Part shown: one piece after another, positions 53,514-60,921 of the stretch | Layout: every line of letters begins with the position of its first letter | Position numbering within the stretch: the stretch's first letter is position 1 | Source of the DNA: Alkalihalobacterium sp048323755 | GTDB lineage: Bacteria > Bacillota > Bacilli > Bacillales > Bacillaceae_F | Assembly (NCBI RefSeq): GCF_048323755.1 | Contig: NZ_JBLWFS010000007.1 | Span: forward strand, 124,001 to 188,000 | DNA: 64,000 nt | Reading direction: 5' to 3' | Position numbers and translations under genes: made by a program | Notes under the pieces: model-generated | Told to the model about the DNA's origin: nothing | The model's input: the letters and a program-made list of their open reading frames with translations, nothing else | The model's database searches: none

Positions 53514-54434
53514 ATGGAACAGTTTCGTACAGAACAAGTAAACATACCACCGAATTCAAATCCTAATCCAAATCAAGAGGAACACGTAGAGGCTATATCA
53601 CCTTGGCGTGATGCGATGAGGCAATTATTAAAGAATAAATCAGCTGTTATCGGTATGATTATCATTCTATTTTTTCTTATCATTGCTCTGATTGCACCAC
53701 TCATTTCTGGGTATGCATTTGATGAAACGAACCCACAGAACCGACTTCAATCCCCTTCTGCAGAGCATTGGTTTGGTACAGATGATTTAGGCAGAGATAT
53801 TTTTAGTCGAATTGCTCATGGGGCCAGAATTTCCTTATGGGTTGGATTTTTTGCTGTATCCGGTGCACTTGTAATAGGTACAACGTTAGGTATTATTGCG
53901 GGATATTATGGTCGTTGGATTGATATGTTGATCTCGCGTATTTTCGATATAATGCTTGCATTCCCGAGTATATTATTAGCAATTGCAATCGTTGCTATTC
54001 TTGGACCTTCTTTACAAAATGCACTCATTGCGATTGCTATTATCAATATTCCAATATTTGGGCGTCTTGTTCGATCTAAAGTTATTAGTTTACGTGAAGA
54101 AGAATATATTATGGCAGCTAAGGCTCAAGGAATGAAAAATGGCAGGATCTTAATTCATCATATCTTACCGAATAGTTTGGCGCCAATTATTGTCCAAGCG
54201 ACGTTAGGATTTGGTACAGCTATCCTAGAAGCGGCAGCTCTTGGTTTCTTGGGGTTAGGGGCACAAGCGCCGACACCAGAGTGGGGGAAGATGTTATCTG
54301 ATTCGCGGCAGTTTATCCAAACCGCACCATGGACAGTACTTTTTCCCGGATTTTCGATCATGTTAGTTGTATTAGGGTTTAATATGATTGGTGACGGACT
54401 TCGGGATGCGTTAGATCCAAAAATGAAAAACTAA
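53514..54434 (+). CDS. Oligopeptide ABC transporter permease (OppC/DppC)
   Basis: Second permease with the N-terminal OppC extension. ATG at 53514 follows AGGAGGGGAGAC and gives 306 residues. Cytosolic N-terminus (Pro/Asn-rich), then helix MIIILFFLIIALIAPLI, then HWFGTDDLGRDIFSRIAHGAR, typical of OppC. The EAA loop lies in EEYIMAAKAQGMKNGRI and the C-terminus ends DGLRDALDPK. Last gene; terminator follows. Confidence 0.93.
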   Translation: MEQFRTEQVNIPPNSNPNPNQEEHVEAISPWRDAMRQLLKNKSAVIGMIIILFFLIIALIAPLISGYAFDETNPQNRLQSPSAEHWFGTDDLGRDIFSRIAHGARISLWVGFFAVSGALVIGTTLGIIAGYYGRWIDMLISRIFDIMLAFPSILLAIAIVAILGPSLQNALIAIAIINIPIFGRLVRSKVISLREEEYIMAAKAQGMKNGRILIHHILPNSLAPIIVQATLGFGTAILEAAALGFLGLGAQAPTPEWGKMLSDSRQFIQTAPWTVLFPGFSIMLVVLGFNMIGDGLRDALDPKMKN

Positions 54435-54438
54435 CAAG

Positions 54439-54470
54439 AAAAGGGTGACTTTATGCGTCATCCTTTTTTT
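54439..54470 (+). terminator. Intrinsic terminator of the opp operon
   Basis: AAAAGGGTGAC pairs with GTCATCCTTTT over TTTATGC and ends in a T-run. Confidence 0.88.
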
Positions 54471-54595
54471 AGTGTACTCCGATAGATAAAAAACGACTCA
54501 ATACTCTAACTAGTCCATGAATTTCTTATTGTACATATTTTGCAGTAGTTTTAACCAACGTAAGAGTATTAAAGATGACGTAGCAGGAGGTTGAT

Positions 54596-55540
54596 ATGAA
54601 GAAAGTTTTTTTAAGTGTTTTGTTAGTGTTCGTTGTTTTTATAGCAGGTTATACTCTTTATGGTCTATTTAAACCGGTACCTATGGGACTATCTTACGAA
54701 GGTGATATGCATCGAGTGACGAATGTAGAGTTTTTATATGATTTAACGTTCGAACACGACGGTGAGATTGTACAAGAAAGACAAATTGTTGAACGAGTGA
54801 AGAGCATGATAAAGGAAGCTGAAGAGTTTATTGTGTTTGATATGTTCTTATTCAATGATAAGTATGACGGAGATAAAGACTATCCTGAAATTACAGATGA
54901 GATAACTTTGTTGTCAGTGGGAATATTATTGATGATTTTCTAGCTTCTGAACAAGCTGTGGCAACCCTGATATCCCCTTGTTCTACTACAAATTCATCAT
55001 AAGTTGGGAGCTGTTTATCTAGGGGATGTAATTCATGTTGGAATGTTTAACCTTTCTGAAAGTAAGGTTGTTTCCAGTTTGATTTCTTCAGCAAATAGAG
55101 GCGTCAAAGTAAACTTAATTCTTTACCCGAATGAGGAAATTTTCGGAAATGAGAACATCGGAACCTCAAATCGTCCAGTAGCTGCTGATATTGAAGAGTA
55201 TGGAAATGAGAACATTCAAATAAGATGGTATAACACACACGATGAGCAGTACCATTCTAAATTGATATTAATCGAACGCCAAGTGAGTAGTACGATAATC
55301 GGTGGTTCTGCGAATTTTACTCGAAGAAACTTGAATGATTTTAACTTAGATACGAGCTTAAGAATTGTGGCCCCGAAAGAAAATGAGATAATGACCGTAG
55401 TCTCCAATTATTTTTCTACATTATGGAATAACAAAAATGGGACATTTACAGTAGATTCAAATGAATATTTAAATGATTTTCCATATTATAAGCGGTTATT
55501 ATTCAGGATTCAGAAAAAAACAGGACTCACTACCTTTTAG
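54596..55540 (+). pseudogene. Broken phospholipase D-like protein gene
   Basis: The first 115 codons (ATG after GCAGGAGG, hydrophobic start, then LSYEGDMHRVTNVEFLYD and AEEFIVFDMFLFNDKYDG) stop at 54943. A second frame from about 54990 to 55540 continues with VIHVGMFNLSESKV, YHSKLILIERQ and GGSANFTRRNLNDFNLD, the last HKD-type motif of this family (with Glu in place of the Asp). Homologous proteins are much longer with two HKD motifs. The first HKD region is absent, so both an internal deletion and a frameshift have occurred. Probably inactive. Confidence 0.75.
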
Positions 55541-55581
55541 TAAAAAAAACAGTTATGAGAAGACAGGGGGATTTAACACTG

Positions 55582-55740
55582 CATAAAGCCGACGAAGGAA
55601 ATTACAAGGTGGAACTGTAAGGGAAATGTCCTTCATAAAGCAGATGAAGGACATTATAAGGTGGAACTGCAAGGGAAGTGTCCTTCATAAAGCAGACGAA
55701 GGACATTACAGAATAGCAATATAAGGGAAATGGTCTTCAT
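55582..55740. repeat. Three tandem 52-bp repeats, each with a hairpin
   Basis: CATAAAGC begins at 55582, 55634 and 55686, exactly 52 bp apart. The first two units are nearly identical, the third diverges in its second half. Each unit boundary forms TGTCCTTCAT-n7-ATGAAGGACA, a perfect 10-bp stem. The repeat has no coding frame and follows the broken phospholipase gene. Confidence 0.85.
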
Positions 55741-55780
55741 ATGGATGATATAGGGGCTGTTTAATTCAATAAGCGCAATA

Positions 55781-55829
55781 CACATCAAAAAGGTTGGAGT
55801 AAATTTATGGAACCAACCTTTTTTGTGTG
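55781..55829. terminator. Terminator-like hairpin
   Basis: AAAAAGGTTGG pairs with CCAACCTTTTT, with further CACA/TGTG pairing outside. It lies in the gap between the phospholipase remnant and the converging COG0523 gene. Confidence 0.7.
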
Positions 55830-55944
55830 CCAATCAAATTATTAATTATGTTGCTAATAAAATTGTTGTTTAAATTGTGATGTAAAATATTTCTTAGTGC
55901 TATTGCTAGCAATTAACACATTTTTTTAATAGGAGCAACCAGGC

Positions 55945-57018
55945 TCAAACTACAGTTTGATTTATATCATTGTCCGATATTATGCATTGATTAAGTTGTT
56001 GGGTGACTTCAACATCTTCTAAGTCAAAACCAAAAAACACAAGCTTCGTTTTAGTAGTATTAGTGTAATGTTGGTAATCATCATCGTCTACTGTTTCAAT
56101 GATAACTGATGCTCCTACTTGTGAGAAATGAAGGAGTTCTAAACCATTCGCTTCGGAAAGTGTCCATAGATAACCAGCAGAACGCAATATTTCTGAAGGA
56201 AATGTTTGAAACCACTCCTCTAACTTTTCTAATTGAATGGGAGAATGACTTTCGTATACAAATGAGTCTATACCATTTTTCCCCGCTACACTTAGAGTAG
56301 ATAAATTTGCCTGTTTTAATTCAAGTTTCCAACCAATATTGGACTTTAGATTAAGAAGGTCCACATCTTCTAATGAATGAAAAGTATGACTAGCGACATG
56401 ACCATCTGTTGAAAAAATAATTTGTGCTTTTGGCTGGAGTTTTTTAATAAACGAGACAGTCTCATCTAAACTTTCTTTGCTTAAGAAATTACATTTGTTT
56501 AATACAATGTGACTGCAAAATTCAATTTGAGAAATCATAACCTCAGCAAAGGTTTGTTCCATCCTGTTATTGTTACTAGTGTAAAGAACATAGTGGTTAG
56601 AAGTATAATCAAACCAAAATTGCTCGGCATCAATGACAGAAACGAGTGATTGAGTATAAAATGTTTCCTCTAATTTATACTTTTCGAGTAACTGATAAAG
56701 TTCCTCTACAAATAATTGAGGCGGATTTCCTGCAGCCAATTCAATAATAATTTCGTCTATGGGCTTCTTGTCTTTAGAGTAAGAAATGACTTCGCTAATT
56801 AACTGCTCTTGAGTAGTTATTATTTTTGCAAACTGTGCATTGTGCGATAATTTCCTATAAGGTCGTTTGGTCGATATATCTTCTACTACAGTTAGTGTAT
56901 CTGGCTGGTATATGAGTACTTTACAATTACTGCATTTTTTACGTATTAAACTATTACTAATTTTCGTTTTTCCGGCACCTATCATACCAGTCATTATAGT
57001 TATGGGGACTTTATTCAC
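55945..57018 (-). CDS. CobW/COG0523-like GTPase lacking the CxCC motif
   Basis: A 357-residue G3E-family GTPase. Walker A is TGMIGAGKTK (residues 10-19); ELAAGNPP and LNKCNF stand where ETTG and NKVD normally are. A CobW C-terminal domain follows (GWKLELKQANLS, LEEWFQTFPSEILRSAGYLWT). The metal-binding GCxCC motif between Walker A and B is absent; only C-x2-C (Cys29, Cys32) is present nearby. It begins 30 nt after the zinc-free S14 gene and shares its Zur box. A divergent zinc-allocation chaperone is my inference. Confidence 0.82.
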   Translation of the reverse strand: MNKVPITIMTGMIGAGKTKISNSLIRKKCSNCKVLIYQPDTLTVVEDISTKRPYRKLSHNAQFAKIITTQEQLISEVISYSKDKKPIDEIIIELAAGNPPQLFVEELYQLLEKYKLEETFYTQSLVSVIDAEQFWFDYTSNHYVLYTSNNNRMEQTFAEVMISQIEFCSHIVLNKCNFLSKESLDETVSFIKKLQPKAQIIFSTDGHVASHTFHSLEDVDLLNLKSNIGWKLELKQANLSTLSVAGKNGIDSFVYESHSPIQLEKLEEWFQTFPSEILRSAGYLWTLSEANGLELLHFSQVGASVIIETVDDDDYQHYTNTTKTKLVFFGFDLEDVEVTQQLNQCIISDNDINQTVV

Positions 57019-57048
57019 GTATAGTCACCACCTAATTATTTATTTAGA

Positions 57049-57318
57049 TTACCAACTTGATTTTTTTACCCCGGGCACTTGGCCTTTATGAGCAAGCTCT
57101 CTGAACGCAATTCGAGATAATTTAAATTTTCTTAATACACCACGAGGTCTACCAGTCATTTCGCAACGACGAGTTAAGCGAGTGGGGGATGAGTCTCGTG
57201 GTAGTTTTCCTAAAGCCTCATAATCACCTTTTTCTTTAAGTTCTCTTCTTAAATCAGCGTATTTTGCAACCATTTCTTGTCGTTTAATTTCTTTTGCAAT
57301 TTTGGATTTCTTAGCCAT
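57049..57318 (-). CDS. rpsN2: Zinc-independent 30S ribosomal protein S14
   Basis: An 89-residue S14 of the type lacking the CxxC...CxxC zinc ribbon; the only Cys is in RRCEMTGRPRGV. In Bacillus the zinc-binding S14 is replaced by this form (RpsN2/YhzA) under zinc starvation, freeing zinc. Length and motifs such as AKKSKIAKEIKRQEMV and FKLSRIAFRELAHKGQ are diagnostic. ATG follows AAGGAGAGAATAAAC. A Zur box (57347-57361) precedes it and the CobW-like gene follows in the same unit. Confidence 0.96.
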   Translation of the reverse strand: MAKKSKIAKEIKRQEMVAKYADLRRELKEKGDYEALGKLPRDSSPTRLTRRCEMTGRPRGVLRKFKLSRIAFRELAHKGQVPGVKKSSW

Positions 57319-57344
57319 GTTTATTCTCTCCTTCTTAATTCGAT

Positions 57345-57363
57345 AATCGTAATCATTACTATT
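57345..57363 (-). promoter_or_regulatory. Zur box upstream of rpsN2
   Basis: TCGTAAT-C-ATTACTA at 57347-57361, one base from the perfect 7-1-7 palindrome. It lies about 27 nt before the S14 start codon, consistent with direct repression in zinc-replete cells, as known for B. subtilis yhzA. Confidence 0.88.
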
Positions 57364-57476
57364 TTATACTTGGAAATAATTTTACAGTAATTAAAATGTA
57401 AAGTAAAGTCGCCCAATAAAAAAGTATGAAAAAGCTAAGAAAAGATCAACATAAAGGTGGAGAGGAGGTGTAGACG

Positions 57477-57632
57477 ATGGCAGTAGATGTATTATGTGAA
57501 GTGAATAACTGTAAGTATAATGAAGAAGGTAATAAATGTGCGGCTGATCGAATTTACGTAGTTAGCCACACGGGTAAAAAAGCAGCGAAACAGGAAGAAA
57601 CAGACTGTAAAACGTTCGATCCAGGTATCTAA
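57477..57632 (+). CDS. DUF1540-family small Cys-rich protein
   Basis: ATG at 57477 follows GAGAGGAGGTGTAGACG. The 51-residue product has four Cys (7, 12, 21, 44) in the DUF1540 pattern (VLCEVNNCKYNEEGNKC, then DCKTFDPG). The spacing C-x4-C-x8-C-x22-C suggests a small metal-binding fold. Function is unknown; members are found in spore formers. Divergent from the zinc operon, no Zur box of its own on this side except the shared region about 120 nt upstream. Confidence 0.82.
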   Translation: MAVDVLCEVNNCKYNEEGNKCAADRIYVVSHTGKKAAKQEETDCKTFDPGI

Positions 57633-57660
57633 AACTATGTTACCAAGTTTTATAATTGTG

Positions 57661-57687
57661 ATAAGGGCAGCTTTAGGCTGTCCTTAT
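57661..57687 (+). terminator. Intrinsic terminator after DUF1540 gene
   Basis: ATAAGGGCAGC pairs with GCTGTCCTTAT over a short loop, followed by TTCATTTC (weak T-tail). Confidence 0.7.
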
Positions 57688-57846
57688 TTCATTTCAGGAA
57701 AGACTAATTATTCAAAGAGACAGTTTATTATTAGCTCTTTTCATGACGAAAAGTCTAACTATTAAATCGCTTTCTTCCATAAAGGTTGAGCTTGTTTCTT
57801 TCATATGACACTGACATTTGTTTGTTTTCCTCTGCATACTTATTAT

Positions 57847-57861
57847 TGATAATAATTATCA
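57847..57861. promoter_or_regulatory. Perfect Fur box without obvious target
   Basis: TGATAAT-A-ATTATCA is the exact 7-1-7 Fur operator of Bacillus. The nearest plus-strand gene (SufU paralogue) is 275 nt away and has its own Zur box. A leftward promoter (TTGAAT ... TCAATA, reading minus) could overlap it, but only tiny frames lie there. Confidence 0.7.
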
Positions 57862-58076
57862 TTTTTATTCAAGAGTACACAATATAAGTATATAAATTAA
57901 CAGTAAACACCTCATTTAATATATCAAATTGATTATGCGTTAAAGGAAAGAAACAAACACCTCTTTTATCAGCTCACCAAAAAATTAAACTCTTTAGATT
58001 ATACTAATTCTATGAGTTGGTACTGGGGTATGGTTAGACTAAATCGCAATGCATGAGTATAATAAATAATAACAAA

Positions 58077-58091
58077 CCGTAATTATTACTA
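58077..58091 (+). promoter_or_regulatory. Zur box upstream of sufU paralogue
   Basis: CCGTAAT-T-ATTACTA differs from the consensus at two outer bases. A TATAAT at 58058-58063 lies just upstream, so the box would cover the transcription start. It is 45 nt before the start codon of the SufU-like gene. Confidence 0.75.
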
Positions 58092-58136
58092 TTTATATAC
58101 TAAAAGTACTTAATAGGAAGTAAGGGGGAATTACTA

Positions 58137-58583
58137 ATGTTAGATCAACTGTACCGACAATTAGTGGTGGATCATTCGAAAAAACGTCGAAATCATAGGA
58201 AGTTAGAAGGTGAACAGATTAAACAGCTACATTACAAAAATCCGACATGTGGTGATGTGATGACTCTGTTCTTAAAATTAACAGAAGCCAAACAGATAGA
58301 AGATATTTCTTTTATTGGAGAAGGATGCAGTATTAGTATGGCTTCTGCTTCAATGATGACAGAACTTTTAAAAGGAAGATCTTTAAAGGAAGCATCAAAC
58401 TTACGCCAAGCAATGGAAGGGCTAATTCGGAACGGAGAAATTTCAGAAGAAGTAGATCTTGGGGATGCATTAGCGTTAGAAGGAGTACACAAGTTAAGAG
58501 CTCGCCATAATTGTGCACTAATGGCTTGGCAGGCTTTAGATCGAGCTGTTGGAGATGAACCCGAATACGAAAATAGTAATTAA
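58137..58583 (+). CDS. SufU-like zinc-dependent sulfur acceptor (paralogue)
   Basis: A 148-residue SufU/IscU-type protein. SufU is a zinc-bound acceptor that takes sulfur from SufS in Fe-S assembly. All zinc and sulfur ligands are in place: Cys38 and Asp40 (NPTCGDV), Cys64 (GEGCSISMAS) and Cys126 (RHNCALMAW). ATG follows AAGGGGGAATTACTA. It stands alone, away from a suf operon, under a Zur-type box, so it is probably a second copy used in zinc limitation. Whether it replaces or spares the housekeeping SufU is unknown. Confidence 0.88.
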   Translation: MLDQLYRQLVVDHSKKRRNHRKLEGEQIKQLHYKNPTCGDVMTLFLKLTEAKQIEDISFIGEGCSISMASASMMTELLKGRSLKEASNLRQAMEGLIRNGEISEEVDLGDALALEGVHKLRARHNCALMAWQALDRAVGDEPEYENSN

Positions 58584-58584
58584 A

Positions 58585-58645
58585 AAAAAGGTGACTTACT
58601 GATCCTATAAATTATTATCTTTATAAGTCAGTGCGTCACCTTTTT
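58585..58645. terminator. Bidirectional terminator between sufU paralogue and folE2
   Basis: AAAAAGGTGAC (58585-58595) pairs with GTCACCTTTTT (58635-58645), with a further inner ACTGA/TCAGT pairing. Runs of A and T flank it. Confidence 0.85.
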
Positions 58646-58648
58646 AAT

Positions 58649-59548
58649 TTATTCTTTTGTATAAGTTAACCGTGCAATTGCATCATGCATATGAATCGAC
58701 TCTTCATTTCGGCATTCAACCGTAAAGGACTTGATATCTTCATTTTCATATAAGTCAGCGGCAACTAATCGAACCATATCTTCCACAAATCGAGGATTTT
58801 CATAAGCTTTTTCAGTGACTGCCTTTTCATCTGGTCTTTTTAAGATCGGGTATAACATGGAACTGGCATTTGTTTCGGCAGCTTCAAGTAGTGTCACTTT
58901 CCAATCTTCTTTTACTTCAATAGGGTTATAAAATTTGGCTTTAATTGTCACATATCCACGTTGGTTGTGTGCACTATATTCACTAATTTCTTTGGAACAA
59001 GGGCATAGTGTTGTAACAGCTACTGTAATGCCCACTTCGTGGTTAAAACCGTTATCTTGATCATAATTTACGTTCATAAAAGCTTCAGCATGCGCTAAGC
59101 CAGATTTCTGCAGTGAGGGACTTGTTCGTTCAAAGAACCAAGGAAATTGAACGGCAAGCTGTGCACTGGATTGTTCCATCCGCTCGACTAAGTCTTTCGT
59201 AAATGCATACAGGCGGTCAAACGTTACATTGAAACCCTCTAAATAATATTCCTGTAAAAGCTCTGTTAATCGACTCATGTTAATACCTTTGCTCATCTGA
59301 TGAAGCCCCGTTGTTAATGAGAATGTTCCAACGGTTGTTTGCTGGTTCGGTTTATAATCTGACTCAATAATTAGGGGATGCTTTACATTACTAATCCCTA
59401 CTGAGTCAATTGCGAATAAAAAGTCGTTCGGTGTATTTTGGAGATCAGTCATATCCTCTTTGTTTAGAGGTTTGTCTCCTTTTACGGGAGGTACTGATCC
59501 AAATCGTTTGTGACGTTCTTGTTTATTTGGGAAAATGTTAGTCTCCAT
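58649..59548 (-). CDS. folE2: GTP cyclohydrolase FolE2 (zinc-independent type)
   Basis: First step of folate synthesis, GTP to dihydroneopterin triphosphate. FolE2 (YciA in B. subtilis) replaces zinc-dependent FolE1 when zinc is scarce, using other divalent metals. The 299-residue product has the FolE2 landmarks RFGSVPPVKGDKP, VEMSR-like NMSRLTELL, VAVTTLCPCSKEIS and NEESIHMHDA. ATG follows AAAGGAGACAACACA. Its upstream gap contains the Zur box of the divergent flavoprotein gene (59689-59703) and a poorer half-like match at 59611-59622; control by Zur is expected from B. subtilis. Confidence 0.95.
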   Translation of the reverse strand: METNIFPNKQERHKRFGSVPPVKGDKPLNKEDMTDLQNTPNDFLFAIDSVGISNVKHPLIIESDYKPNQQTTVGTFSLTTGLHQMSKGINMSRLTELLQEYYLEGFNVTFDRLYAFTKDLVERMEQSSAQLAVQFPWFFERTSPSLQKSGLAHAEAFMNVNYDQDNGFNHEVGITVAVTTLCPCSKEISEYSAHNQRGYVTIKAKFYNPIEVKEDWKVTLLEAAETNASSMLYPILKRPDEKAVTEKAYENPRFVEDMVRLVAADLYENEDIKSFTVECRNEESIHMHDAIARLTYTKE

Positions 59549-59646
59549 TTTGTGTTGTCTCCTTTTTTATGGGTAAATGAATAGGAATTTTTCTGATTTA
59601 TATATTATAATATCATTACTGGAATAGTGAAAATAAAATGCTTAGA

Positions 59647-59703
59647 TTGACAAAGAGAAAGAAGTAAAGAATAATAATAATCGTAAAATCGTAATCATTA
59701 CGG
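59647..59703 (+). promoter_or_regulatory. Promoter and Zur box of the flavoprotein/FeoB-like operon
   Basis: TTGACA (59647-59652), 17 nt, AATAAT (59670-59675) form a promoter. TCGTAAT-C-ATTACGG (59689-59703) is one base from the perfect Zur palindrome, placed just after the promoter. A partial TCGTAA repeat begins at 59681. The ribosome site GAGAGGTGATG follows. Confidence 0.85.
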
Positions 59704-59726
59704 TTTATTTCGAGAGGTGATGTATT

Positions 59727-60851
59727 TTGAAAAATAAAAGTCATTATGACGTTATTATTGTTGGAGCAGGTCCTGCAGGTGTCGGAATAGGTTCAATTTT
59801 CATGCAAATGGGATTGAAAAACTTTGTGATTTTAGAACGTGGCGATATCGGAAGTTCATTTAAAAAATGGCCAGAAGAAATGCGTTTATTGACCCCATCG
59901 TTCCCAGGGCATGGGTTTGGCCTGCTAGATTTAAATGCTGTCGTACCTTCAACCTCACCAGGTTATACTTTTCAGACTGAACATTTAAGTGGAGAGGAAT
60001 ATGCGGAGTATTTAGAGGCTGTCGCACACCACTTTAAGCTTCCGATTAAGTTTGGTGTTAATGTCACTGAGTTAGATAAAGTTGAGGAAGGGTTCGTTCT
60101 CCAAACCAATGACGGTACGTATAATGCCCAATTTGTTGTTTGGGCTGGTGGAGAGTTTCAGTATCCAAATAAAAATGTTTTTCCAGGAGCGGAGCTATGT
60201 TTACATAACAGTGAGGTTACTTCATGGGGTGAGATCGAAGAACATGATGTAATCGTTATTGGTGGTTATGAAAGTGCAATCGATGCTGCAATCAATCTGA
60301 TTCATTATGGAAAACAAGTGACGGTTTTAGCTAAAGAAGAAGTCTGGTCAGATGATCATCCAGACCCAAGTATATCATTGTCGCCGTTTACTTTTGACCG
60401 TCTTGAAGAAGTGATGGATTATGAAGACCTGATCTTAAGAGGGAAAAGTAAAGTTGTAAAAGTCGAACAAGCAGATGAGGGCTATGTCGTTTTCTTGGAA
60501 AGTGGAGAAGAGATTTTTAGTTCTGCGCGTCCGATTATAGCCACAGGTTTTAAAAGTAGTCTATCCTTAATCATCGAGCACTTTTATTATGATGAAAATA
60601 ATATTATAGAGTTAAGTGATAAGGATGAATCAACTGTTTCTGAAGGTCTGTTTTTAGTTGGACCACAAGTTCGACATCAAGATGTGATTTTTTGTTTCAT
60701 TTATAAATTCCGTCAACGCTTTGCAGTGGTAGCTAAAGAAATAGGTGAACAACTAGGCATGGAATTAAATGAAGAGTTATTTGAACATTATCGTAAATCG
60801 AATATGTTGCTTGATGATCTTTCTTGTTGTGACAATTCGTGTCAATGCTAG
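59727..60851 (+). CDS. FAD/NAD(P)-dependent oxidoreductase with Cys-rich tail
   Basis: A 374-residue flavoprotein of the YpdA/flavin-monooxygenase-like group. FAD motif VGAGPAGVGIGSIF at residue 11 and a second nucleotide motif VIGGYESAIDAA at about 175 (GGxxSA, a variant of GxGxxA). RGDIGSSFKKWPEEMRLLTPS resembles monooxygenase-type FAD sites. The last 8 residues are CCDNSCQC (Cys367, 368, 372, 374), a likely metal or redox site. TTG start follows GAGAGGTGATGTATT. It is first in a Zur-box unit and precedes the FeoB-like permease by 70 nt. Confidence 0.85.
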   Translation: MKNKSHYDVIIVGAGPAGVGIGSIFMQMGLKNFVILERGDIGSSFKKWPEEMRLLTPSFPGHGFGLLDLNAVVPSTSPGYTFQTEHLSGEEYAEYLEAVAHHFKLPIKFGVNVTELDKVEEGFVLQTNDGTYNAQFVVWAGGEFQYPNKNVFPGAELCLHNSEVTSWGEIEEHDVIVIGGYESAIDAAINLIHYGKQVTVLAKEEVWSDDHPDPSISLSPFTFDRLEEVMDYEDLILRGKSKVVKVEQADEGYVVFLESGEEIFSSARPIIATGFKSSLSLIIEHFYYDENNIIELSDKDESTVSEGLFLVGPQVRHQDVIFCFIYKFRQRFAVVAKEIGEQLGMELNEELFEHYRKSNMLLDDLSCCDNSCQC

Positions 60852-60862
60852 AAGAGTTAGTT

Positions 60863-60884
60863 CCCCTCTATTATTATGAGGGGG
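60863..60884 (+). terminator. Short hairpin between flavoprotein and FeoB-like genes
   Basis: CCCCTC pairs with GAGGGG over TATTATTAT; followed by GTATTTTATTT. Weak, possibly a partial attenuator. Confidence 0.55.
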
Positions 60885-60921
60885 TATTTTATTTACCGTT
60901 TTCATTAAAGGAGGCAACGTA

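Noticed and set aside
55582..55740. CRISPR array
   Set aside because: Repeats are directly contiguous with no variable spacers and no cas genes nearby.
57755..57817. 20-codon peptide next to the orphan Fur box
   Set aside because: Start position is plausible but the frame is too short and the ribosome site (AGAGGA) too far for a supported call.
59600..59622. Second Zur box for folE2
   Set aside because: TATCATTACTGG keeps only one good half-site; too degenerate to list as an operator.
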